A program made the position numbers and the translations under genes. From assembly GCF_000003855.2 (NCBI RefSeq), contig NW_003101682.1, positions 373,178 through 437,177 of the forward strand: a stretch of DNA of 64,000 nucleotides, read 5' to 3'. A model generated the notes under the pieces. It did no database searches, was not told the origin of the DNA, and saw nothing but the letters and a program-made list of their open reading frames with translations. Below, in pieces: positions 11,256-22,739 of the stretch. Origin of the DNA: Blastomyces gilchristii SLH14081 (Eukaryota > Ascomycota > Eurotiomycetes > Onygenales > Ajellomycetaceae). Numbering within the stretch: position 1 is the first letter of the stretch; each line of letters opens with the position of its first letter.

Positions 11256-14051
11256 GCGAGCTTGGAACCCTCCCTCCTCATCTTCAAGACAACAAACCGT
11301 TCGCCTCTCAAGCCTGCGTCAAACCAGTGTTGGATAAAAAATGAGGGGCTATTTTTTTAGCAACCAAGTCTCCGCGGGACGAGAGAAATATTATTAATAT
11401 TGCTTAATTTTCGGTTGCCATTTTTCAGGTTATTCATTGGTTGAATAGCACCAGGTCCAAAAAGTCCCTGATTATTATTAAGTTAATTATTAGGAGCAAA
11501 GTGCGTGCGGAGAAAAAAAATAAACTCTTGGCGGCGAACCCCCGCATATAAATTTGATGGAAGATTGTCGGAGAATAATCGTCCCTGATTTTGGCTGTTT
11601 TCGGTGCAAAAGCATGCGGGCAGGCCAGAGAAGAAAACCACTTACATGGATGTAATCCACGGAGATGAAGTGATCGAGATAACTTTGACGCTCTTCAATT
11701 CAGGGTGAGCGGGAATTTTAAGAGATCGTCGGGATGATTCCAGGGCATTGCATGGGCGCTAAATTAATGCGCCGCGCTAAGTAACTAACTAGTTATATCA
11801 ATCTGTCAGTCATGGCGATTTCGCTAAATATCTCAGCGTGACCGACTGCGACAAGGAAGTGTTGCATCAGAATAATGAATGGCCCATGTGTGAGATATCA
11901 CTGAGCATTTCTTAATTCGGCTTGTTCTTGTCGTTCTCAATATTCTCTTTCTTGTTAATCCTTCGCCGCAGGAAACATCATGGAAATGGGCGACATCCGG
12001 TTCCCAGCGGCAAAAAAACACCGCTGTTCATGATCAAGTTGGGAGCGACTGGCCTGTTGAGATAATATTATTATTTCTAAAAACGATCTCCGCGGGTAGA
12101 ACGAATGTCCAGCTTCGGTCGAATAAATATATCATCACCGTGCATGTTCCACGGTTAGAAGGATGTTTTGTATGTAAAATGTTTTGCTCGCCAGCCAGCT
12201 ATTTTCCTTGGATGCAGACAGTAACTATATCGCACAATTCCAGTGTGCTTTCCCCATGGAGTTTCATATCCTCACTTGGATGAACTTCTTTGCTCTCGCT
12301 GTCTCACTAACGTTGCACATTCATTATTGCCACGTTGGGCGAATGGCAGAAATGTTTCAAAGAACCGAAGTCTAGTTGGACATGTTATTTGGGGGAAGAT
12401 GAGCTTGCAGTTCAGCCTCCGTTTCTGTTTCCAGCACTTAATTTTCTTCCATGGCATATTTGTTCTGAAGGTAATCTTTGGATAATCTCGCCGTCTCTGT
12501 TTCCGATTCCAAAGGAAATGTCACTGGCCTGAAACACCTATGATCCATATGTTTCCATATCTTAACCATTGGAAAGGAAAGAGTCAGTATACATGGCACT
12601 TTTCCAGGTTAATAAACTCTTATGGATGCAGGAAGTGGTATTGACCTTCCTGCTGTTTCATTCCTCTTCTCTCTCTTCCTTTTTCTTTTGTATATGGATA
12701 ATTGCGCCATGCTATCTAGCTCAGACAGGTGTCAATTTACTATCACGACCTCTGGAGTCATTTAACTCTAGATATATCCCTCCGATTTTATTTTTTTTTC
12801 GATATTCTGAAGCAGCCAAAATAGATTTGAACGTGATGTTTCAGCGAAAGCACAGATTGTTTTCGCAAAAAAAAGAAAAAAAAATTCTTCGGCCGCTTCA
12901 AAGCCATCCAGGGGAGCTCATCCGCGTGGCTCTGTGGGGTGAAGATCAATCACTAAGATAGTTCCTGTGGGGAAGAATCTTCACAGCTCCACAGAACATC
13001 TGCGAGGCCTGGATCTTCGCGCGGCGCGGGACGTCTTGTTTCCTTGCTTCTTGTCATAACTTTTCCCTGTCGTTGTTTGCCCTCTGATATTCAAAATACA
13101 AAAGGGGATGGGGATGGGACGATAGTAGAGCCTGCTCTCTCACTGTTTTTTTTTATCAGCTTTATGCTCATTGAATTCAGCAACAAAGTACATCCATGTG
13201 CCTATCCTACTCTAGAATTCGACAATTGACGAGGTGTGGTTGAGCAGATCTTGGTTGATCTTTTCTCTCTCATATGGAGAATGCCTTGGGGAGCGAGTCC
13301 AGGTCGAGCCACCGCATTAGATGCAGTTGGTACATTCATCGGCATCAATTATAAGCTCAACATGAGACGGGGCATAGCCTCAACTACCACCTCATCCATC
13401 TCCACCGCTTCCCAGTCTCTCTGCACGAGTATCTCAAAGCTCGCCATTTGTTGGAGGTTCCAAGCCTAAAAATAAACAAGGGGCGTCCATCCATATATTA
13501 CGCCATCCCAAATGGGGCTAGTTAGGGTTTACTGGCTGCCATGCCCTAGTCTCCCCGATTCAGACGCTGGCGCCCTTTCCTGGGAAGTTAAATTCAGTAT
13601 ATATATATATATATATTGCGTCGCGATGATCTACAATAATAATAATATCAAAACCTGTCTGTCTTTTCCGTCGTTCAGGACATTGTTTCTGGCGGCCAGA
13701 ACTACTACTGACAATCACTGACATTATACGATGCGAAACAATCCAGCTGTACAAAAACATTTTAGAGCGTCCTAAACATGGCATCCGGTCTACAGTTGAC
13801 AGTGAACGAAGGATCATCTGAATTAACAAAGTTAACTGGTGGTAGCTGTCAACCCAACTTACGCAGGATGAAACGGACTGATCCTTCTCTCAGCCGCTCC
13901 CGCCACGCAAGTGCGAACATGGATAAAATCAAGAATGCTCTCAGGTGTGTCGATCGCACTGTTCTGGAAGTTTTGATTATTTCCATCCCGTCCCTGGGGT
14001 GTGTGGCTGGATAAATAATCCGCCTAGTTATGACAGGTTCACCAGTTCCCC

Positions 14052-14058
14052 TATATAA
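14052..14058 (+). promoter_or_regulatory. TATA box of the GH43 gene
   Basis: TATATAA in a CCCTATATAAGC context lies about 170 bp before the ATG at 14225 and is followed by a pyrimidine-rich stretch, as in many fungal core promoters. Confidence 0.45.
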
Positions 14059-14224
14059 GCTATGTTTTGTGTCGAATATCCCCCCCTCGGGATCTTCTTT
14101 TGTTTTAAATTTTTTTTTTTTCTCCTTCCTCTTTTTCTTGAATCGATTAGCATTCGTCTGTTAATCAAACAAAAGAAGGAGAATCTTCATCGGTCCATAC
14201 ACGGGAAGACCTATTCTTTCCAAG

Positions 14225-15364
14225 ATGCGTAGCCTTCTTCAATCATTATTGTCCGTTTTATCTCTTGCTTATACCATAAATGCCGTGAACACGACTCTTT
14301 TTCAAGGCCGCTTTGCCAAACCTGGCCCGCACCAAGTGATTCCGAAAGACTTCCCGGATCCTGCAATCCTGAAGGTTGGTGCTGACTGGTATGCATTTGG
14401 CACCAACGCATACAACAAAAAGGTGCAGGTAGCAAAGTCCAGCGATTTTGAAAAGTGGGCAGTACTCAACACAGACGCCTTGGCTAGCCTTGGTCCGTGG
14501 GAAATTCCGCGTGACCAATGGGCTCCGCATGTTATTGTGAGGGTATGTTGATGATTATTCAAAACGATTTCCTTTTCTACGGTGAATCTTTATGATTGTG
14601 AATTGGCCGCCCTTCTGTTATTTATGATATTTCTACCAACGACCTTCAAGTAATTTGGCTCGCTGTGAATGAACTAAACAATCTCATTGATACAGGATGA
14701 TGGAAAACTGGTCCTCTACTACTCTGGAGTCCCCAAAGAATTCCCTCGCCACCACTATGTCGCCGCAGCCATCTCTGAAGGCAAGAATCCCGCGGGGCCC
14801 TACCACCCACTTGACGAGCCCTTCGCCCGTCACATAGAAACCGGTGGCTCGATCGACCCAGCTGGCTTTCTCGACAAAGATGGCTCCCGCTGGGTGGTGT
14901 ATAAAGTCGACGGCAACAGCATTGGTAACGGGGGTGATTGCGGAAACAGCATCCCACCAATCGTCCCGACACCCATCTACCTGCAGAAGGTAGAAGGAGA
15001 CGGCGTGACAAAAGTCGGCGATCCGACCACGATTCTCGACCGCGATGAGAGCGACGGCCCACTGATTGAGGCGCCCAGCCTGATACGGTCGTCGGAGGGA
15101 GTTTATTTCCTCTTCTACTCTTCGCATTGCTGGACGAGTCCTGCGTATGATGTGCGATATGCGACGTCGCGGTCGATCAGGGGGCCGTATGTGAAGGCGG
15201 CGAAGCCGCTGATTAAATCGGGTGACTATGGATTGAAGGCTCCTGGGGGAGCTACTGTTGCGGACAATGGAGAAAGGATCCTGTTCCATGCGAACTGCCC
15301 AGCAGGCAGGTGTATGTACGCGGCGGACCTCGAAATCAAGGGGAAGACTGCCCGGATAGCATAG
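14225..15364 (+). CDS. Secreted glycoside hydrolase, GH43 family
   Basis: Five-bladed beta-propeller glycosidase of the arabinanase/xylosidase type (GH43), acting outside the cell on plant-type hemicellulose or arabinan. Exon 1 is 14225-14542 and exon 2 is 14696-15364, together 328 residues; the intron is phase 0 (GTATGT donor, TACAG acceptor). Residues 1-20 form a clear signal peptide. The three catalytic acids of the family are visible: Asp45 in DFPDP (base), Asp160 in GSIDPAGF (pKa modulator) and Glu231 in LIEAPSLI (acid). Length fits a single-domain enzyme with no carbohydrate-binding module. Four cysteines late in the chain could form disulphides. It stands alone, with no other plant-wall gene nearby. 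Subfamily and substrate are not decidable by eye. Confidence 0.92.
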
Positions 15365-16904
15365 TTATTTGCGTAGGAATTGATTAAACTTGCAAAAATG
15401 GAAGGCTGCTTGAGCATGACGTCTCTTTTCCCTTTTCACTGTGGAGTTTGTTTCACATGTACATGTACATTCACATTTGACAGGAAATGTATCACTATTT
15501 AAAAAGCACTTCAATGTATGGACTTGTTGACTCTCCTATCACTTGGTAGGCGTCTTTTTCGAAGACCATCTCAGGCGAACTCCAATTCAGCGGCAAGTGT
15601 GCTTCTACAGGGCTAAGGATGTAAGAGGCCCCTTGCCGAATAGTTCCGATGAAACCGAAACCTTATAGATCGGCGCCCCTGCCTTCGTGATAAGGGAAAT
15701 GTCGATTCACTCAGCTTCCCTGACAGCCAAATGTATGTAATATACATACATGTACATGTACATATCGGCAATTATGCTCCATTTGTACACAATTTCCTTT
15801 TCAGGACACCTGATTTCTGCCTCGCAATTAAACGGCAAGGACGTTGTCCCAGGCGCATTTTCGACTTTTGCCAATTCGAAGACACCCATTGCATGATTTG
15901 AACATCTCTTCCCTTGCCAATACAAGTTTTTATGAATCCATGGACTTGGCCGAGCCGGTCAGATGACTCAGCACTGACTCAGCTCCACGTGACCAAAGCC
16001 TCACCACCGGCGCCTCCTCGTGTTCCATCAACCAACCTCGCCGTCGCCAACATCATTCAACTCTTTGTCGACGATCTCACAACGTCAATTGCTCCGCCAT
16101 CCCCTGGACAGATTCTGTGCTCTGTTCGACACCTTGGGGATTGATCTTTCTAGGCTTCTTGTAGGTTGCCGAACCTCTCACCTCTTCTCCCTCGTTCTCC
16201 CTTCGCCCTTGTACTGTACTACCCTGCCCTTTGTCTTTCCACCTTAACGGCCGCCTCAACCATCCATTGTCTTGTGCTTGTTCACGTCCTCCCGTTTATT
16301 CCTTATTTACATCTTGATCCATCCCTTCCTTGTTCTTTTTCTCCTGCCAAAGCCTCGTCGCCCATCTTGCTCGGTTCCCTTTTCTTCTCATTATCAAATA
16401 CCTGCCCCTCCGCTCTTGTCTCTCTTCCTGTCCTTTCTGCTTCTCCTCAAGGCGATTCTCGCGCCTCGTGCTCACCAGGAAGCTTATCATTCATATTTAT
16501 TTCTCTCTTTACTCTTCTTTTATCGCTATCAGTTGGCGACCCAATTCTCTCGTCGCTTTTGGACTCCCTCGTCTCTTCAGCCGCTTTTGAATCCTCGTCT
16601 TCTTTAATTCTACATTCCTCGTCCCTCGCCCCTCCGTTTCCTTCAGCTAAATATTTTGAAAACATTACTCTAACCCTCAAAATGTCGACTCATAGCTCCA
16701 ACTTTCGCCCCTTCGGTCTCCGGGTCTACGAGGTTCGTCCCCCGGTGTATAACTTTACGAGGCCTAGTTTTATGCGCCATCGCCCACCATACTCCCCACG
16801 ATAGAATTCCTTAACCCTTAATACCAGTTCGGAGCCAGCAACTTCCATACTAAGCCAGTGTTGCATGACAACGCTTGGTAGAAGTGTACGTGTCTGCGTT
16901 CCTG
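15365..16904. other. Intergenic region and pyrimidine-rich leader of the Ars2-like gene
   Basis: The left part holds two TACATG blocks (15454 and 15742). From about 16020 to 16680 the plus strand is strongly biased to C and T, as expected for an untranslated leader. The bias creates long but meaningless open frames. A 40-codon upstream frame (16682-16804) precedes the main start. Confidence 0.65.
16682..16804 (+). other. Possible upstream open reading frame of the Ars2-like gene
   Basis: ATG to TAG, 40 codons, ending 100 bp before the main ATG. I tested whether it could be a first coding exon: none of the AG acceptors between 16827 and 16881 restores the main frame from the phase-0 donor at 16733. 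It therefore looks like a uORF or chance. Confidence 0.3.
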
Positions 16905-19900
16905 ATGGAGTCATACGATTCTTTCGGCTCCCCCACGGCCACCTCGGCTAAAGGTGATGCGAGGTGGAGCCGCGAAGAGGACGCTTTTGCTTCTTCAAGG
17001 CCAGCCATGGATTCATATCGACGAAGGTCGCCTGGTGAGTATAAATTTTCTAATATTAACTCGGATTTATGCTTTCTGTGCTGTGTCTCCTGTCGACCTT
17101 CGCCAAAATTATTAACAGCTCCCAGCCTCCCAAGACCGTCGTCGAGCCGCTGGACGTGGCCGATCTCGATCTCCTGTCGCAATTGATCGGTATCAACCTG
17201 GCGATCGAGAACGTGCGCCTCGTGGCGATGAATATTATGCCGCGTCTCGTGACCTTGCAGCCCGTGATCGAGAAGAGCGCCGTCGTTTACCATCCCCTGT
17301 AGCGGCAAACATTGACCGATATGTTCCAGGGCAAGATTCTGCGAAGCCCGTTTTACGAACCAACCCTCTGCCCAACCCGTTAACCCTCGACTTCCAAGTA
17401 GGGTTCAACTGGTTCGCAGAATGGTGGAGGGCAGACCAGGCAATAAAAGAAGAAAAAGAGCGGGCTAAACTCGGTGGAAGACGACCCACTGATCGAGTCA
17501 AGGGTGAACGAGAGGCCCGGGAAGACCGCGAAAAGGAACGCGCACAGATCCAAACGGCTTATGACGCCTACAAGGCTGAACTGCAAATCAAGATGGCTCG
17601 AAATTTTGTCCAACAACACAAAACGGAGGAGTGGTTCAAGGAAAGATATGTTCCCGAAACTAGGGACCCTCTTCGCCAGCGATTGATGGAGTTCAGAACT
17701 GGTGCGTATCGACAGTGGGAACAAGATGTCGACGCTGGAGTATTTGACGAGTTTACCCTGGAAGGTATCTACAAAAGTGAAAGCGACGGAGCAGGTGGTA
17801 TCATTGAAAAGGAGGAAGGAGAAGCGACGGCCGTGGGAGAAACCCTAAGTGTGCTCGATCTGGTTCCCGCACGCGGAGGAGATTTACGCGACGATTCGCA
17901 ATTTCAACCTGCTCTTTTGATCAAAACTTTAGCGCCCAATGTAAGCCGTGACAAAATTGAAGATTTCTGCAAAGAACACCTTGGTGAAGGAGATGGCGGG
18001 TTCAAGTGGCTTAGCTTGAGTGACCCTAACCCTGCCAAAAAGTGTCACCGGATGGGTTGGATTATGCTTCATCCAGCAGCTGAAGGTCCATCGGTTATCG
18101 AGAGAGGCGATGGTAGGGATGAAGAAGGTGAGGAAGTGGATGGCAGTGCGGCAAATGGATCCAACAACACGTCTGCTGCTGAAAAGGCTCTGGATGCGGT
18201 TAACGAAAAAACCATCCATGATCCTATTCGCGGCGACTTTGTATGTCACGTTGGCGTCCACGTTCCCCCGACGAATCCGAGAAAAAAAGCACTTTGGGAT
18301 CTGTTCTCCGCCCCTGAACGTATCGAGAGGGATCTCGAGCTGGCTAAACGGATGGTATCTAAACTTGATTCAGAGCTTGGGTCAGCTGACGGCCTATCGA
18401 AGATTGAGAGTCGAGTCGAAGAACTACGTGGAAAAGGGTTACTCCGCCCTCCTGTTACCGGCACCGCAAAGGAAAAGAAAAGCAAGCCGTTCGAGTCAGA
18501 CGTTGACATGATCCTCTTGGAAGATGGGGAGGCCGAGGAAGGAGAAGAACAAGAAGAGTCCTACGATGAGGAAGTCGATAGTGAAGACCTGCTCATTAAA
18601 AAGAAGCAGCTGGATTTGCTAGTTGAATATCTGCGTCGCGTTTATAACTTCTGCTTTTTCTGCGTTTTTGAGAGCGATTCGATTCACGAGCTTGTTCGTA
18701 AATGCCCTGGTGGCCATCTTCGCCGCCCTCGCTCCGGACTGAGTACCCAAGCAAAAGCCGCGGCAAAGGCCAGCGCTCTCGGTCAGCCGTTCCCTACGAA
18801 GAAAAAAGAAACTACCGAAGAAGAACAGAACGGAGCGTCTCCAGTAGAAGAGAAAAAACCATCACACTTTTCATCGAAGACTGAACAGCAGACTCAGCGT
18901 GCTTTCAACTGGGTGCGGACGTTTGAGGAAAAGCTCCTACAGATATTGGAGCCCGAGAATGTGGACTTGAAAAAACTTGGAGGAAAACCCGTGGATGAGG
19001 CAGTGGAAGAAGAGCTCTCGAAATTTGTCAAGCAAGAAGATGAAGCTAAATTCCGCTGCAAGGTACCAGAGTGTACCAAATTATTTAAGGCCCACCACTT
19101 CTGGAGAAAGCATGTGGAAAAACGCCACCCGGATTGGTATGGCGATATCCGCAGAGATGTAAGTTTGAAGCACAGGACAATTCCTTTGCTCATTTGTCTT
19201 ATCATACTAATTTCGCATCTTAGCTACTCCTGGTCAATGCCTATGTCCTCGACCCAGCGCATATCTCCCCATCAAGATCCGATGCTACCAGCAACGGCCA
19301 TTTCACATACCCATCCGGCCATATGGCCACCGGAACACCTCGTGGATTCAATCTTGCAAACATGCCATTTGGTTTCGGAGCAGGGAATGGCCCAATGCCT
19401 GGCGGACATCCTTTCTCGGGCCTACCGCCATCCGCAGCAGGATTTACCGGTTTCATGAATGCAGCCGGCCCAGGCTGGACTGGCAATGGACTCCCAATGA
19501 CAGGCACTGCATCTGGAGACCCATCAGGTTTGCATAACCCAGGAGTTATTCGACGGGGTAACCGCTACGGCGTCAATAGAATGGGCCCATATGACCGGCG
19601 GGGCGGTCGTTTCGGTTCGGGAGGCGCAGGCGGAAGTATGGGCGGCAACGGTCGACTCAGCCCCCTTCGAATGGGCGGCATGTCTGCGGCTGGTGGTCGC
19701 CTACCTTCAGCCTCCGGGGCGGCGTACATCCCACCCGGCCACCCAGCCGCAATCGCCGCTGGAGTTGGTGGTGGGTTTGGTCCCGGGAGCGGTCGGTGGG
19801 GTGATGGCGCAGGCGGGAGCGCACAAGCCATGGGTCCAAAAGAAGCAGTACAAGGCCGTAGCTTGAAGAGTTACGAGGATCTCGACGCAGTTGGGGGAGC

Positions 19901-19925
19901 TGGAAGCGGGGAGTTGAATTATTGA
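16905..19925 (+). CDS. Ars2/SERRATE-like C2H2 zinc-finger RNA-processing factor
   Basis: Homologue of Ars2 (metazoa), SERRATE (plants) and Pir2 (fission yeast), a nuclear scaffold that links the cap-binding complex to RNA processing and decay. Exons 16905-17034, 17126-19158 and 19224-19925 give 954 residues. The first intron uses the second of two close AGs (acceptor CCCAG at 17121-17125); the first AG leads to a stop. Order: Ser/Arg-rich N-terminus, the conserved FQVGFNWFAEWWRADQ block, a charged helical region, acidic linkers, and a C2H2 finger near residues 687-712 (CKVPEC...H...H). A Gly/Met/Pro-rich tail follows. It ends in a short acidic peptide (SYEDLDAVGGAGSGELNY) like the tail that binds partners in animal Ars2. 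Despite its name this family has no direct role in arsenic chemistry. Confidence 0.92.
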
Positions 19926-20472
19926 TTTCTTGCGTTTTTTCTTTGTTTCTTTCTTCCCCGTTTTCCCGTTCAAATTATTTTCCCTTTTCTAATTTTTTCG
20001 TTTGGGCTTTTTGCCAAATTTGCCTGAAAGGAGTGTGCTAGCTAGCTCTACCTTTTTTTGGTCGCGTCTTTTATCGCTTCTTTTATCGCTTCTTTTCTTT
20101 TTCCCAAATCAAATCAGGAAGAAATGTGTGTATCTATATCTATAAATCTTCTAACGTCATTTTATTTTTCTCATCCCTTTGCCTCTTCTCATGAATTATC
20201 ATATCAATGTTGCCCAAAAAGGAATGGATGGACGGATAGTTGTGGGTGGATGTGGAATCAAGCCAGCTTATACCCATGCTTCCCTTCCCTCATAGATACC
20301 TTCAGTCGACAGAGAACATGGAGTATATTTATTTAGGCACAGCCCACAGCTATAAGATCCTTAAATTGAACATTGAACATTTCAGAGCCGTCAATCTCGG
20401 GAAGGCTCTAACATCCCGAGCAGAAAAAGTCGCTTTCATCAGACTCTGAGAGCCTGAGAAAAGGCCTAAAAA

Positions 20473-20614
20473 TCTCTCTATTTATTTATAGAAAAACCAA
20501 CTTTTCCATGCAAAAAACATGTAGTGGCGCCTGCTCAGTTGGCTTCCTAGCAATTACTCCATCTATATGGTCTCTCATATCTCTCTCTATTTATTATAGA
20601 AAAACCAACTTTTC
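20473..20614 (+). repeat. Pair of 34-bp direct repeats
   Basis: Copies at 20473-20506 and 20581-20614 share a CTCTCTATTTATT core and an identical TATAGAAAAACCAACTTTTC end. They differ by a small indel. The spacing is 74 bp. Confidence 0.85.
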
Positions 20615-20880
20615 TGAGCAAAATGAATATTTGAATGCTCTGACTCATACAGCTCAGATCAATCTTCAAATCTTTATTCTTTTTTTTCATTCTGCTCTTC
20701 TCATACATTCTCTACAGTATTTACATTTCTTATACTTTTCTCTATATTCATTTTTGATCTCTGTGTTCATGGTCTACACTGCTAAATGCTCTGTAATATG
20801 ATCTCGTGTGATGTCATGTGCATCTCTTTGAATTCATGGATGGGATTGAACAGCCAGCTCTGCGGCCTGTATGACTCTGA

Positions 20881-21110
20881 TTAATCTGATAATGGTGATA
20901 GGGGTGATACAGGGTAGAAGGGGGTGGTAGGGGTAGAGGGTGATAGGGGTAGTAGAGGTGGTAGTGGTGGTAGAGGGGGTAGGGGTGATATGGGGGTAGA
21001 GAGTGGAAGGGGTGGTAGGGGTGGTAAGGGGGGCGTAGGGGTAGAGAGTGGAAGTGGTAGGGGGGGCTGCGGGGCGGTAGAGGCGGTGGTGGTAGAGGGG
21101 GCAGCGCAAG
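20881..21110 (+). repeat. G-rich imperfect minisatellite
   Basis: About 230 bp of degenerate GGGGTGGTA/GGGGTAGAG units with many runs of four to seven G on the plus strand and almost no C. It could form G-quadruplexes. It lies in the 3' flank of the minus-strand gene, so that transcript would carry a C-rich tail. Confidence 0.85.
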
Positions 21111-21191
21111 CAGCAAAGCGAGCGTAAGCGAGCGTTTGATGCTTGTTAAAGTATAAAGAATATCGTCATAATAATTGGTAAGAAACGCCAA

Positions 21192-22739
21192 TCAATCCAT
21201 AAAAATTACCGGCTCCTCCGCTCCATCCCTCCACTGAACACCCGGTACTTTTCGCACGCTTCTATCACTAGCAAGATACATTAATAAGTAAATATGCGGC
21301 GCGACTTCGCCCCATGTGTATATTTTAACCGTGACATGTTTCGCGTTAGCAGCTCCTCCCGGGCCTCCCCTGCCCTCTTGTCGATCAGACTGGTTTCCAG
21401 TTTCCGCAGAACATTGGATGTGGTCTGGAGACGTGAGGTCGATTACAGAGTGTGAAAGGGAGGAGGAGGCAGAGCACGTCGAGCAGGAGGGAGGAGGGTG
21501 GGGGTGTGGTTCGCAAATGCACCAGACGCCCCAGCCGGCGCGGCCATCGTCGGCGATGAATTTTGAAAGGAAGTCCCAGAAATCGAAGAAGTGTTTACTG
21601 GTCCAGGGCTTGCTGGTGGGTGTGGCAATGCTGTGCGGAGCCCAGGGGGGCGCATTTATATTGTACTTATTATTCCCGTTGGTATTGGTGATGGAGTCGG
21701 AGATGGTGAGGTTCAGAAGCCAGTAACCGCGCTCCAGGGTCCGTAAGGGACGCGTCTGTCGCGACGGGTTATAAACCCTGGACAGTTTGAGCTTGCTGGT
21801 GAGCATTTGGAGGGTGGGCGTGATGTGGGTTGTAAATTGAGCGGTGGAAGAAGGCACGGGTCGCGGTGGGTTGATCTCAAGAGGCAAGGACGAGAGTCTC
21901 TCGAAGGTTGCGGACGGTGCCGTTGCTACTGGGTTATCTAACGCCTGGTAACGCTCCGGCTGTGGCTGTGATTGCGGATGTGATGGTAAAGTATTTGGAA
22001 GCTCAGATGCGGATGATGCAGGAGTAGCTGAAGAAAGAGGAATGGAAGACGGTATGCATTCTGGAGAAGCCGAGATTCGGCGTCGTTTTGCCTGAGATCT
22101 CTGGGCCTCTAATGGTGTTCTTCCTATTTGAATAACCTGTCCTGAATGTCTCGGCGGGCTATTGTCCCTTTCAACATCCCAGCTGGCTTGAAAGGAGGCC
22201 TGGGAATCGGGAACTTCGCTGGGCGGCGTCTCGGTAAACGAAGAGTTCGGAATGGCTGATTGTAGGCTTCGGCCGCCGCTGATAGCAGGGACCTCAGGAG
22301 AATTAATACTTGTAGTCACAAAGGAATTCTCATTCACATTCTCTGTATCACTCTGCGAAAAAGATCTTCGAATCGAGATCTCCGGAAAGTCCAACAGCCC
22401 ACATGTCGTTTCCCCGAAGCTTGGGCCCCATGCCGATGACAAAGATGTACTCTTCCCTGAAGATAGAATATTAGGGATATTTTGTGATCCGCTTTGGCCT
22501 CGTTCCTCTAGCTCTGCGAGGTGAAGGGCATCATCGCCTTCGGCCTGCGGGGTTGTCTGGTGTGGAGCATCAACGATTTCGTCCGTACCAGTTTCGCTGC
22601 TCGGAGACTCAGGATAAATCCTAACCCTTGACACCGGCTCGAAGTCAAAATATGCATCTGCATGAGCCCGGTAGTTTGCATCCTCGTTTATAGTACCGGG
22701 AGCCGAGATGTGGACGAGTATTTCAGTGCTGTTGGGCAT
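21192..22739 (-). CDS. Conserved-looking fungal protein of unknown function
   Basis: Intronless 515-residue frame that I do not recognise. The first ~280 residues are low-complexity Ser/Pro/Thr/Glu-rich, with a basic cluster AKRRRIS near residue 220 that could be a nuclear signal. The last ~200 residues look folded and conserved in composition. They include ERGYWLLNLTISD, a Trp-rich segment (FFDFWDFLSKFI followed by GRAGWGVWC), and a final block with VKIYTWGEVAPHIYLLMYLA and VQWRDGAEEPV. A disordered N-terminus with a compact C-terminal domain and a basic patch suggests a nuclear protein. The start ATG at 22739 has no competing upstream ATG in frame nearby, but an upstream exon is possible. 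Confidence 0.75.
   Translation of the reverse strand: MPNSTEILVHISAPGTINEDANYRAHADAYFDFEPVSRVRIYPESPSSETGTDEIVDAPHQTTPQAEGDDALHLAELEERGQSGSQNIPNILSSGKSTSLSSAWGPSFGETTCGLLDFPEISIRRSFSQSDTENVNENSFVTTSINSPEVPAISGGRSLQSAIPNSSFTETPPSEVPDSQASFQASWDVERDNSPPRHSGQVIQIGRTPLEAQRSQAKRRRISASPECIPSSIPLSSATPASSASELPNTLPSHPQSQPQPERYQALDNPVATAPSATFERLSSLPLEINPPRPVPSSTAQFTTHITPTLQMLTSKLKLSRVYNPSRQTRPLRTLERGYWLLNLTISDSITNTNGNNKYNINAPPWAPHSIATPTSKPWTSKHFFDFWDFLSKFIADDGRAGWGVWCICEPHPHPPPSCSTCSASSSLSHSVIDLTSPDHIQCSAETGNQSDRQEGRGGPGGAANAKHVTVKIYTWGEVAPHIYLLMYLASDRSVRKVPGVQWRDGAEEPVIFMD

Larger units (their letters stand above)
8358..14224. other. Long region without a convincing gene
   Basis: Nearly 6 kb. The first part is the T-rich 3' end of the GT90 gene. 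Beyond it are microsatellites, five TACATG blocks (8724, 9673, 10226, 10528 and 11005), a C-rich run near 9480-9500, a (CTT)n run at 9235-9256, and A/T-rich DNA. Open frames (for example 10678-10962 and 12184-12961) are short, lack recognisable motifs and do not join across plausible introns. I see no transposase, terminal repeats, tRNA or rRNA. A non-coding RNA or a fast-evolving small gene cannot be excluded. Confidence 0.6.
19926..21191. other. Intergenic region with repeats
   Basis: Convergent 3' ends of the Ars2-like gene and the unrecognised minus-strand gene. It contains a 34-bp direct repeat and a G-rich minisatellite (both listed). No coding frame is credible; the Gly-rich frame at 20924-21127 is a by-product of the G-rich repeat. 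Confidence 0.75.

Noticed and set aside
13300..13480. Minus-strand acidic 32-codon frame (starts MASFEILVQRDWEAVEMDE)
   Set aside because: Looks mildly protein-like, but I found no flanking exons that join in phase.
16166..16804. 212-codon frame rich in Ser, Leu and Pro
   Set aside because: It comes from the C/T-biased leader; its composition follows the base bias and no motif is present.
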